Virus record (IMG/VR): IMGVR_UViG_3300049448_000640
Coordinates: 1-35,785 of that record
Direction: 5' to 3' (one strand)
Origin: a virus
DNA: 35,785 bases
The notes under the pieces are model-generated. The model saw only the letters and a list, made by a program, of their open reading frames with translations, did no database searches and was not told the DNA's origin. The position numbers and the translations under genes are program-made. This document shows positions 22,140 through 28,663 of this stretch, one piece after another (within the stretch, counting starts at the first letter, position 1; each line of letters begins with the position of its first letter).

Positions 22140-22344
22140 GGCGGGGGAGAAGGTGATGATCGGCGATGACATCGAGGTCACGGTTCTGGACCGCGACTAC
22201 CACGGCCAGGTGAAGCTCGGATTCAGTGCGCCCGCCGGGACGAAGGTCCACCGGCTCGAGGTCTGGCTCCGCATCCGCGGCAGCCGCGCGAAGGCTGAGA
22301 CCGCCCGCCGGCGCGCGCGGCTCGAAAGAGAGCTGGCGTCATGA
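22120..22344 (+). CDS. csrA: CsrA-family translational regulator
   Basis: A 74-residue protein starting at ATG 22120 with AGGGAGG at 22106-22112. The opening MLVLSRRAGEKVMIGDD and the VHRLEVW segment match CsrA/RsmA. Leu4 is kept, and the RNA-contact arginine (Arg44 in E. coli) is Arg45 here because of one extra residue. The C-terminal helix is basic and longer than usual (SRAKAETARRRARLERELA). CsrA dimers bind GGA in 5' leaders and block or stabilise mRNAs. In this operon it could shift host metabolism or phage gene timing. It overlaps both neighbours, so expression is coupled to the early operon. Confidence 0.9.
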   Translation: MLVLSRRAGEKVMIGDDIEVTVLDRDYHGQVKLGFSAPAGTKVHRLEVWLRIRGSRAKAETARRRARLERELAS

Positions 22345-22589
22345 GCACCGCGGCCGTCACCGCCCCGCGGCGCCCCTCAGCATGCGGCAAGCGCCGATTC
22401 CGCGATTGCCCTATCCGGAACTGCGGGCGGGGCTTCTACGGCATCGAGGGCCCATGCCCCGACTGCCGAGCCGGCGTCCGGCTGTCGCGGCTGCTCTATC
22501 GCTTTCAGGTCGAGCGCGCCGGACAGCCAGGCGTCCGGCGGCGGCACGCCCGCATCCTCGATGCGCTCCTGGGGAGCCCATGCTCCTGA
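22341..22589 (+). CDS. small cysteine-rich zinc-binding protein
   Basis: An 82-residue protein in an ATGA overlap with csrA. Cysteines at CGKRRFRDCPIRNCG and GPCPDCRAG can hold one or two zinc ions. The C-terminal half is basic and helical (RQPGVRRRHARILDAL type). The fold resembles short phage zinc ribbons that adapt to RNA polymerase or nucleic acids. Exact partner unknown. It overlaps the next gene by ten bases. Confidence 0.55.
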   Translation: MSTAAVTAPRRPSACGKRRFRDCPIRNCGRGFYGIEGPCPDCRAGVRLSRLLYRFQVERAGQPGVRRRHARILDALLGSPCS

Positions 22590-23008
22590 GCCGCCCAGAT
22601 CCCGCGCTCTGGACTCCAGTCCGGACGATCTCCTATGCGCAGCGATGTCATTTCTGCCGCGCGGGCATCGCGCGCGACCGGCCGGGCTCGCGCACGGGCG
22701 AGCGCGGAACGAAGGCCTTCTTCAATCGCGCGCTCAATCTCTGGGAATGCATCGCATGTCGCGAAGAGGCGACGCGCGCCGAGCTCGCGCGGCAGGCTCC
22801 TCGCGAATCCGTGATCGAGGCTTGCGAAGCCTGCCGCTACGAGCGCCTCGACATCCATCTACCCGACTCCGCGCCGCTGTTCGCTCTCATGCCCTGCGAT
22901 GGGTGCGAGCTCGGCGCCGATCGCGGACTGCATCGGATCTGCCCGCGATGCCGGCATGTCGAGCACAGGTCACACCGAATCGCCGGCCAGCTCGAGGGGG
23001 CGGCATGA
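22580..23008 (+). CDS. zinc-ribbon protein with several CxxC motifs
   Basis: A 142-residue protein with GGGGAG before ATG 22580. Paired motifs are seen in order: CHFC and CIAC around residues 19-55, then CEAC, CDGC and CPRC in the C-terminal half. This suggests two zinc modules, one near the N-terminus and one near the C-terminus. The rest is loop-rich with charged helices. No enzyme motif is found. It ends the early operon, just before the secreted-enzyme block. Confidence 0.58.
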   Translation: MLLSRPDPALWTPVRTISYAQRCHFCRAGIARDRPGSRTGERGTKAFFNRALNLWECIACREEATRAELARQAPRESVIEACEACRYERLDIHLPDSAPLFALMPCDGCELGADRGLHRICPRCRHVEHRSHRIAGQLEGAA

Positions 23009-23082
23009 GCATGTCGCGGCGCTCTCGGACTCATTGCAGCGGCCGAATCGCTCCCAATGTCCCTGGGAACACCGGAGTCGAA

Positions 23083-24447
23083 ATGAATCCACCAACGAAT
23101 CGCCGACGGCGCAGATGGCCGCCCTGGATGCTGGGACTGACGCTCTTGCTTCTCGCGCCCAGAGAGGTCTCGGCCGGCGAGCCGTTTCCTCACACATTCT
23201 TGTACGCATCCACGAGGGGCGGCGGCGCCCCGCTTCTTAATAACGATCTCTCCGTGAACCCCGGCATCGCCCGATGCTTCGCCAAGTTCCAACTTCTCAC
23301 GATGAACACGACGCCATGGTGCGATATGCGACCTGGTGTGATCGACACGGTGCGGGCGCTCCATCCCGGGCCCACCCCGATGGTGATTCTCGCATACGAC
23401 GTTTACGGGCAGCGATTCCCGTTCGCCACTCCGGGAACGATGTGGAAGGCGGAGTACGACGCGATCAACCGGATCGTGGGAGGCATCGAGGGCTCACTCT
23501 TCGCGACCGATGGGACGCAGTTCATCGACGCACCGGACCCGTGGCCGAACCTTGGGCGAGCCTTCGTGGACAGCACCCTCGATTCCCTCTGGACGGTCAA
23601 CGTCGTCATGCCGGGTAAGTACGACGGCGTGTTCTTCGATTTCTCCGGCATGCCGATCTCGATGCTCTCGAACGGGCCGCCCAACTTCGCCGCTCCAGAC
23701 TTCGCGCGGGGAGGCTGGGCTTCCGGCGCCGCGATGGATAATGGCCGCATTGCCGCCGTCACGAACCTTGCCGCCAGGATGCATGTGCTCCGGACTCATT
23801 TTCGGCGGACGATCGTCACCGGGAACGGAATGGGCACCGACGCGATCTCGCCGATCATCTCGGAGGGGAGCCTGTGCGAGTCGTGGCCCGACTTCCGTGG
23901 CTTCACGGCCGGCTTGGCGTTCTACCGTGGCCAGGGCCCCTACGCGACCATTGCGAGCTATTGCAAGACATGCACGACGCCGCCTCCGAACCCGAACAAC
24001 GGCACCGAGTACAGCGCCACGAGCCTGAAGGAGGAGCGCTTCGGGCTCGGCTCGGCCTGCATGGGCGAGGGATATTTCAACTTCAGCAAGAATCGGGACC
24101 TCCCGGCCTCCGGCCCTGGCTATCTCGAGTGGTATTACGACGAATTCAGCGTCGACCTCTCGACCGGGCTCGCTGATACCAGCGGCGCGCATACCGGCTG
24201 GCTCGGGCAAGCATTGGGACCGGCGACGCAGATCGCGCCCGACGTATGGATCCGATACTTCGATAACGGCGCCGCCGTGCTCAATGGCAGCCTTATCACT
24301 GTCACTCCGACGCTCGAGGGGAGTCGCCGCTACCGCAGGATACGCGGCATCCGGGACGTGACGACCAATAATGGAAGCATCGAGACCTCGCCGCAGGTTC
24401 CGCCCAACGATGCGCTGTTCCTGCTCGTGATGCCCGACTGCCAATGA
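23083..24447 (+). CDS. secreted glycoside hydrolase-like protein (GHL15-like)
   Basis: A 454-residue protein. ATG 23083 has GGAG five bases ahead; ATG 23005 in the same frame overlaps the previous stop and would add 26 residues. Residues 1-32 form a signal peptide (basic RRRRR, then WMLGLTLLLLA and a VSAGE cleavage zone). The mature part looks like a TIM barrel of the hypothetical glycoside hydrolase class GHL15: FLYAS, YDGVFFDFSG, IVTGNGMG, SEGSLCESWPDF, MGEGYFNFSK, WYYDEFSVDL, DVWIRYFDNGAAVLN. Candidate acids are the Asp of FFDF, Glu of SEGS and Glu of DEF. It would be exported by the host Sec system and act on a glycan outside the cytoplasm. Confidence 0.68.
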   Translation: MNPPTNRRRRRWPPWMLGLTLLLLAPREVSAGEPFPHTFLYASTRGGGAPLLNNDLSVNPGIARCFAKFQLLTMNTTPWCDMRPGVIDTVRALHPGPTPMVILAYDVYGQRFPFATPGTMWKAEYDAINRIVGGIEGSLFATDGTQFIDAPDPWPNLGRAFVDSTLDSLWTVNVVMPGKYDGVFFDFSGMPISMLSNGPPNFAAPDFARGGWASGAAMDNGRIAAVTNLAARMHVLRTHFRRTIVTGNGMGTDAISPIISEGSLCESWPDFRGFTAGLAFYRGQGPYATIASYCKTCTTPPPNPNNGTEYSATSLKEERFGLGSACMGEGYFNFSKNRDLPASGPGYLEWYYDEFSVDLSTGLADTSGAHTGWLGQALGPATQIAPDVWIRYFDNGAAVLNGSLITVTPTLEGSRRYRRIRGIRDVTTNNGSIETSPQVPPNDALFLLVMPDCQ

Positions 24448-26627
24448 ACGGGGGAACGATGAGACGCCTATTCGCAGCCATGCTGCTTCTACTGGCAATG
24501 CCGGCGTTCGCCGGAAATGGGATGAACGGCGCGCCCGTCGTCATGGTCGAGCGCCAGTCCGCTTCGATCGCGATCAAGGCGATCGTCGGCGGCGACAATG
24601 ATTCGACGGCGGTGCTGCGCATCTTCCAGCGCTGGCAATTCGCGCCCTCATTCGACACGGGGATGGTGATGATCCGGCGCCCCCATGGCTCAGGCGGGAC
24701 GGCCGCAGCCTCCGGTGAGATATTCGAGGGTCGCATCATCGTGCCGCCGCTCCCTTGTGGGCTGCCTCAAACCGGCCGCGTCGTGGAGTGGTATATCGAG
24801 GCGACCGACGCCGGAGGCAAGGTCGACTATCGTTCGAGCGCCGCGCCCGATACTGCGAGCCTTCAGCCGATTCGACAGCTGGTGGCAACCGGGCCGGTCT
24901 ACTACGTCAGTCAGGCTGTCGGTGACGACAACAACGCCGGTACGAAACAGCGCCCCATGCGCACCATCAATGCCGCACTGAGCGCCTTGTCCGCATCGAC
25001 CGGCTCGGGGGCGAACGGCGGCATCTTCGTCGCCCCGGGCGAGTACCACGAACAGCTGCAATTGGATGCGGCCCATTTTCCAACCGACGGCGGTTTCCGC
25101 TTCCTCGAGGGCAACGGCCCGAACCGCGATTCAACGATCATCTGCGGCGCGAACCAGCTGGTCGAACAAGGCCTCTACGCGCCTGGGAAGCCGATTCGCT
25201 GGACGTTCACCGGGCAGGACTCGACCTGGAAGGCTTACTTCCCCGGCGGAAGCGCTGGCCCGGCCGATTCGATGATGCTCGTGGTGCTCGGATGGGGCGA
25301 GTACGTGGAGCGCAAGACGAGCATTCGAGCGGTGCTCAATGATTCCACCTGGACGGGTGACTCCTTCTCCACGAACGGGGGCGAGCTCTCCGGATGGTTC
25401 TGGCAGAACGACACGCTCTACCTGAAGCGCAGGAGCGGGCGGAGTCCGGTCGGACAGAAGCTTCACTTCGGGTATCTCGACGCTCTGGTATCGATCCAGC
25501 GCCGGAATTGGAGGATCGCCAATCTGACGATCCGCTTCGCCGGCGGGTCCAACGGCGATCCTGGGTACCTGGCCGACCCGCGACCAGTGACGACCGGGAA
25601 CGGAGTCCGACTCGGCACGAATGTCTCAGGGCGGTCCGCGTCGGGGAGCGTCATCGACTCATGCACCTTCTACGGATTCAATGCCCCCGCAATCTACGGG
25701 CCCCATTGGGCCGGGGGCGTCGTTAGCGACACTGTCACGATCGCGAACTGCATCCTCAGTGGGCCTGGCATGGGATACATGGACTTCGGAGCGGGAAGAG
25801 GCCGCATGGAGGAACATGCATCCCAGATCTCGCTCATGTCGCGCGCGATCAGCTTCGTCAGCAACGCGATCTTCGATCTGCACAACGGGATCGAAATGGG
25901 CGCCGGGGCGAGCGATTCGACGTGGGGCTCTCAGAGCGAGATCGCCGGGAACGTCCTCGACCACATCGTCGGCGATTGCATCAAGCTCGATGGAAGTCAT
26001 GCGATCAACTCGCTCGTCTCGGGCAATTCGATTTCCAATGGCGGGTCATCGGGGCTCTCGGTCAATCCGATCTTCTCGGGGCCGCTGTTCGTGCTCTACA
26101 ACACGTTTCAGAATTGTCTTCGCGCCGGCATCAAGTGCGGAGGTGGAACGTCGGGTGCAATGCTTTGCGCGCACAACACCATCTTCTCCGAGGTCCCTGG
26201 CTCAGCCGCCGTCGATGCTACGGCTGGTGGCGCGGTGGACGGCCTGTCATTCATGAACAACGTCCTCTATTCGACGAACGCGACCCCCGTGATCGGGCCT
26301 TCAGGCGCAAGCATCCTTACGAACGGCTTTAATTTCGATTGGTTCGGCGGTGTCAGCACGCCCAACTACTTCACATGGGCAGGCTCGGACATGCCGACGA
26401 AGATCCAGGTGCAGCTCGGCGTGGGATGGGAGAAGAATGGCCTGGATGCATTCACGAACGGCAATATCGCCGTGGTCGACTCCACGCGGCGCAATCTGTC
26501 GCTCCGAGCTAGCTCGCCGGCATTGAACATTGGCCGCAGGATCACAGGGGTTAACACTTGGCTGAACGGTGCGCGCTATAGCGGAAGCGGTCCAGACATC
26601 GGCAGCGAAGAAAGGCTGATCCCATGA
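24444..26627 (+). CDS. secreted parallel beta-helix protein
   Basis: A 727-residue protein in an ATGA overlap (ATG 24459 is an alternative). It carries a signal peptide (MRRLFAAMLLLLAMPAFAG). Around residue 155 the text YYVSQAVGDDNNAGTKQRPMRTI is the standard entry to DUF1565/beta-helix proteins. After it come repeated short strands with asparagine/glycine turns (IVGDCIKLDGSHAINSLVSG, SVIDSCTFYGFNAPAIYG), typical of right-handed parallel beta-helices such as polysaccharide lyases. The C-terminus ends SSPALNIGRR and GPDIGSEE, as in bacterial secreted helix proteins. It lacks a phage tail-spike trimerisation or tail-binding domain, so it is probably a secreted enzyme rather than a virion part. 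Confidence 0.7.
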   Translation: MNGGTMRRLFAAMLLLLAMPAFAGNGMNGAPVVMVERQSASIAIKAIVGGDNDSTAVLRIFQRWQFAPSFDTGMVMIRRPHGSGGTAAASGEIFEGRIIVPPLPCGLPQTGRVVEWYIEATDAGGKVDYRSSAAPDTASLQPIRQLVATGPVYYVSQAVGDDNNAGTKQRPMRTINAALSALSASTGSGANGGIFVAPGEYHEQLQLDAAHFPTDGGFRFLEGNGPNRDSTIICGANQLVEQGLYAPGKPIRWTFTGQDSTWKAYFPGGSAGPADSMMLVVLGWGEYVERKTSIRAVLNDSTWTGDSFSTNGGELSGWFWQNDTLYLKRRSGRSPVGQKLHFGYLDALVSIQRRNWRIANLTIRFAGGSNGDPGYLADPRPVTTGNGVRLGTNVSGRSASGSVIDSCTFYGFNAPAIYGPHWAGGVVSDTVTIANCILSGPGMGYMDFGAGRGRMEEHASQISLMSRAISFVSNAIFDLHNGIEMGAGASDSTWGSQSEIAGNVLDHIVGDCIKLDGSHAINSLVSGNSISNGGSSGLSVNPIFSGPLFVLYNTFQNCLRAGIKCGGGTSGAMLCAHNTIFSEVPGSAAVDATAGGAVDGLSFMNNVLYSTNATPVIGPSGASILTNGFNFDWFGGVSTPNYFTWAGSDMPTKIQVQLGVGWEKNGLDAFTNGNIAVVDSTRRNLSLRASSPALNIGRRITGVNTWLNGARYSGSGPDIGSEERLIP

Positions 26628-27205
26628 TATTCGCTGCGGCGTTGCTGCTAGCCGGACTCGTGACTCATCCCGGAGTCGTGCGCTGGCCCATCAAGACGAG
26701 CATCCATGAGATGCCCGCGACCCCTGTCCCGCTTCCAATCCTCAGCGCGCTGCCGCAGATTCCGGGCGTCGCGAAGGATGATGCGCGATACCAGAGCGCG
26801 TTGATCCCGGGTAAGTTCGCGAGCCTCCGTGAGGGTGAGACAATCTCGACGGAGGGCTGGCTGCGGCTCGTGGCGAGCGAGACCGACGGCGACTACCATG
26901 TGCAGCTCACGCTTACTCCTACTGCGACCCAATGCCTCATCGTCGAAGTGCCGCGGCCGAGCTACGTGAAGGCCGCGAAGCTCAAGGCAGAATGCCTGGC
27001 TGCGAGATCCATCATCAGGGCAATGATCGGTGGCGCAGTGCCATCGCAGCTCGGCACGTTGGCGACTGGCAAGCGCGTGCGCATCACCGGCCAGCTCTTC
27101 TACGACGACGCGCACGTAGGGACGCCGCCACGTGGGAAGCGGGGCATGAAGGCTATGTCGCTGTGGGAGTTGCATCCTGTGACTCTCGCGGAATCGATCC
27201 CATGA
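26624..27205 (+). CDS. secreted hypothetical protein, OB-fold-like
   Basis: A 193-residue protein in an ATGA overlap. Residues 1-15 are a short hydrophobic leader (MIFAAALLLAGLVTH), probably a signal sequence. The middle is a beta-rich GWLRLVASETDGDYHVQLTLTP, and the end has RVRITGQLFYDDAHVG, then SLWELHPVTLAE. The 'LWE.HPV' ending is a pattern I recall from small secreted bacterial proteins with an OB-like barrel. It is co-transcribed with the two secreted enzymes and likely belongs to the same cargo cassette. Function unknown. Confidence 0.55.
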   Translation: MIFAAALLLAGLVTHPGVVRWPIKTSIHEMPATPVPLPILSALPQIPGVAKDDARYQSALIPGKFASLREGETISTEGWLRLVASETDGDYHVQLTLTPTATQCLIVEVPRPSYVKAAKLKAECLAARSIIRAMIGGAVPSQLGTLATGKRVRITGQLFYDDAHVGTPPRGKRGMKAMSLWELHPVTLAESIP

Positions 27206-27255
27206 GCCGCGTCCCGAAACGGGTGGGCAGCCTCGCGGTCTCGGGTCCTTCCCAG

Positions 27256-27288
27256 CCCCCGCCACGCGGGTGACGGCGGCTGCGGGGG
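27256..27288 (+). terminator. hairpin after the secreted cassette
   Basis: A 7-bp stem (CCCCCGC / GCGGGGG) with a 19-base loop, about 50 bases after the last secreted gene. No T-run follows. It may end the cassette transcript or be part of the packaging region that follows. Confidence 0.35.
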
Positions 27289-27297
27289 AGCACTAGG

Positions 27298-27328
27298 CGT
27301 CAACCCGAAACCTGGTTGACGGTTGACG
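27298..27328. repeat. GTCAACC/GGTTGAC repeats, putative cosB (small terminase sites)
   Basis: An inverted pair GTCAACC (27299-27305) and GGTTGAC (27314-27320) is followed at once by a direct copy GGTTGAC (27321-27327). TGGTTGACG recurs at 27468-27476 inside the small terminase gene, where TCAACC (27458-27463) faces it, and at 32048-32056. Repeats just upstream of terS suit small terminase binding, as R sites do in lambda cosB. Site function is inferred. Confidence 0.42.
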
Positions 27329-27368
27329 AATTGGAGTTCTTGCAGGTGGCCTCGGAGGCCGGCGTCTC

Positions 27369-28001
27369 ATGAGCAAGAAGCGCGTTCCGCGCGCTCGTGG
27401 CGGGCCCAGAACAAAGCCCAAGCCCGCGCGGTCGCGCTCGAAATCCTCTCGCGAGCCTCAACCCGGCTGGTTGACGCAGGCCGCCTATGCCCGGCGCCGC
27501 GGCGTCTCGAAGGAGGCCGTGAGCAAGGCGGTCCGCCAGGGGCGGATCCCCGTCGGGCCCGGCGGTCGCGTGGACCCGATCGCGGCCGACGCCGCATGGG
27601 ACCGGAACACGTCCCCGCGACCGCCGGCGGCCCGCGCCGGCGCCGCGGGCACGCACGGAAGCTCCCCGATCGCGTCCTCTGGGCCTCCGGTGGACCTCAC
27701 CGAGGCTCGGACCATGCATGAATATGCCAAGGCGCAGCTCGCGGAGCTCGAGTTGGGGGAGCGGCAGGGCCAGCTGGTGGCCGCCGCGGACATGCGGGAC
27801 GCCGCCTTCCGGTCCACGCGGGCTGCCCGCGACATCATCCTGAGCGCGGAGGACCGGCTCGGGGAGGTGCTGGCGGGCGTCAGCGACCCTGGCGAAGTGC
27901 GCCGGCTGCTCCGCGAGGAGCTCGGGAGGGCCCTGGATGAGCTCGCGAGCCTCGAGCTCGAGCCCGAGATCGAGGCTCCAGCGGTCGCGGCGGGCGAATG
28001 A
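27369..28001 (+). CDS. terminase small subunit
   Basis: A 210-residue protein. The basic N-terminus (KKRVPRARGGPRTKPKPARS) precedes a Nu1-type winged-helix DNA-binding motif at about 33-62 (GWLTQAAYARRRGVSKEAV, SKAVRQGRIP). Then comes a disordered Pro/Ala stretch, and the second half is a coiled helix (YAKAQLAELELGERQGQLV, DILSAEDRLGEVLAG type) that would form the oligomer. It recognises cos on the phage DNA and brings the large subunit. The repeats upstream and inside its coding region are candidate targets. The ATG overlaps a short preceding frame (TGA at 27370-27372). Confidence 0.8.
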   Translation: MSKKRVPRARGGPRTKPKPARSRSKSSREPQPGWLTQAAYARRRGVSKEAVSKAVRQGRIPVGPGGRVDPIAADAAWDRNTSPRPPAARAGAAGTHGSSPIASSGPPVDLTEARTMHEYAKAQLAELELGERQGQLVAAADMRDAAFRSTRAARDIILSAEDRLGEVLAGVSDPGEVRRLLREELGRALDELASLELEPEIEAPAVAAGE

Positions 28002-28074
28002 TCCTATGTCGCCCTGTGCGACTGATAACGTACCGGTCTCCAGCAACCGGCATCGCGAAGCCTGGGAGGCAACC

Positions 28075-28368
28075 ATGAGCCGCAAGAGAATCCATCCCCG
28101 CGCCGAGCCATATACCGACGAACAAAAGCTTCTCGTGGCTCGACGAAAGCTGGACGTCTATCGCTTCGCCTTGCGAGCGATTTCGGACCTGCCTTGCCAG
28201 TGCCGCGGCGAGTTTCATCTCCCGGCCTGCTCGGTCCCTACAGCGCGCCACGCGTTGGGCATAGTCGACGAGGTCAGCCGAAGGGAATCAGCGTCTGGAA
28301 TCCATGCAATCGACGGTGTTGGTAGGACGTTCCCGGTCCCCAAGCGCGAGACTTGGGATAAGAGTTGA
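28075..28368 (+). CDS. small hypothetical protein between terminase genes
   Basis: A 97-residue protein; ATG 28075 follows GGGAGG, while an upstream in-frame ATG at 28006 has no such site. It has helix DEQKLLVARRKLDVYRFAL, then CQCRGEFHLPAC, a cysteine/histidine group that may bind zinc, and a C-terminal helix and tail (TARHALGIVDEVSRR). It is inserted between small and large terminase genes. Function unknown. Confidence 0.55.
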   Translation: MSRKRIHPRAEPYTDEQKLLVARRKLDVYRFALRAISDLPCQCRGEFHLPACSVPTARHALGIVDEVSRRESASGIHAIDGVGRTFPVPKRETWDKS

Positions 28369-28390
28369 GAAACCTTCGCACCGGCTCGCG

Positions 28391-28663
28391 ATGATCCTCG
28401 TCGACCGCTGCCGGCCCTGCGGCGCGCCCTGGCCGGGCGGCGTCGCCTGCCATCTCCTTTCGGATGAGAGCGAGAGCGAGCTGCTCGAGTTCGCGGTCCG
28501 CATAGGCGTCCCGATGTGGTGGTACCAGGCGCGAGCCTCCGTCCCGCATTTCGATCTGGCCCCGCGCTATCGCGCAAAGGCCCTTCTCGCCGGTGCCCGC
28601 GACGTCGACCGAGCCGGAATGGTCGAGGGGATGCGCCAGTGGCGCTCGAGGAACATCGGTTGA
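28391..28663 (+). CDS. DUF4031-like protein
   Basis: A 90-residue protein (MILVDRCRP at the start). The order of VD near the start, then GGVACHLLSDESESELLEFAVRIG, then WYQARASVPHFDLAPRYRAKALLAGA matches DUF4031, which I recall as an uncharacterised alpha/beta domain found in phages and bacteria. ATG 28391 is chosen because the family begins here; the frame is open upstream to 28304. It lies 22 bases after the previous stop and overlaps the large terminase start by four bases. Its reaction is unknown. Confidence 0.65.
   Translation: MILVDRCRPCGAPWPGGVACHLLSDESESELLEFAVRIGVPMWWYQARASVPHFDLAPRYRAKALLAGARDVDRAGMVEGMRQWRSRNIG

Noticed and set aside
27202-27273. 23-codon frame after the secreted cassette
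   Set aside because: ATGA overlap is suggestive, but it is short, has no pattern and runs into a hairpin region.
27274-27372. Short frame ending in a four-base overlap with terS
   Set aside because: Possible TTG start at 27316 would give 18 codons. The DNA is better explained by the repeats.
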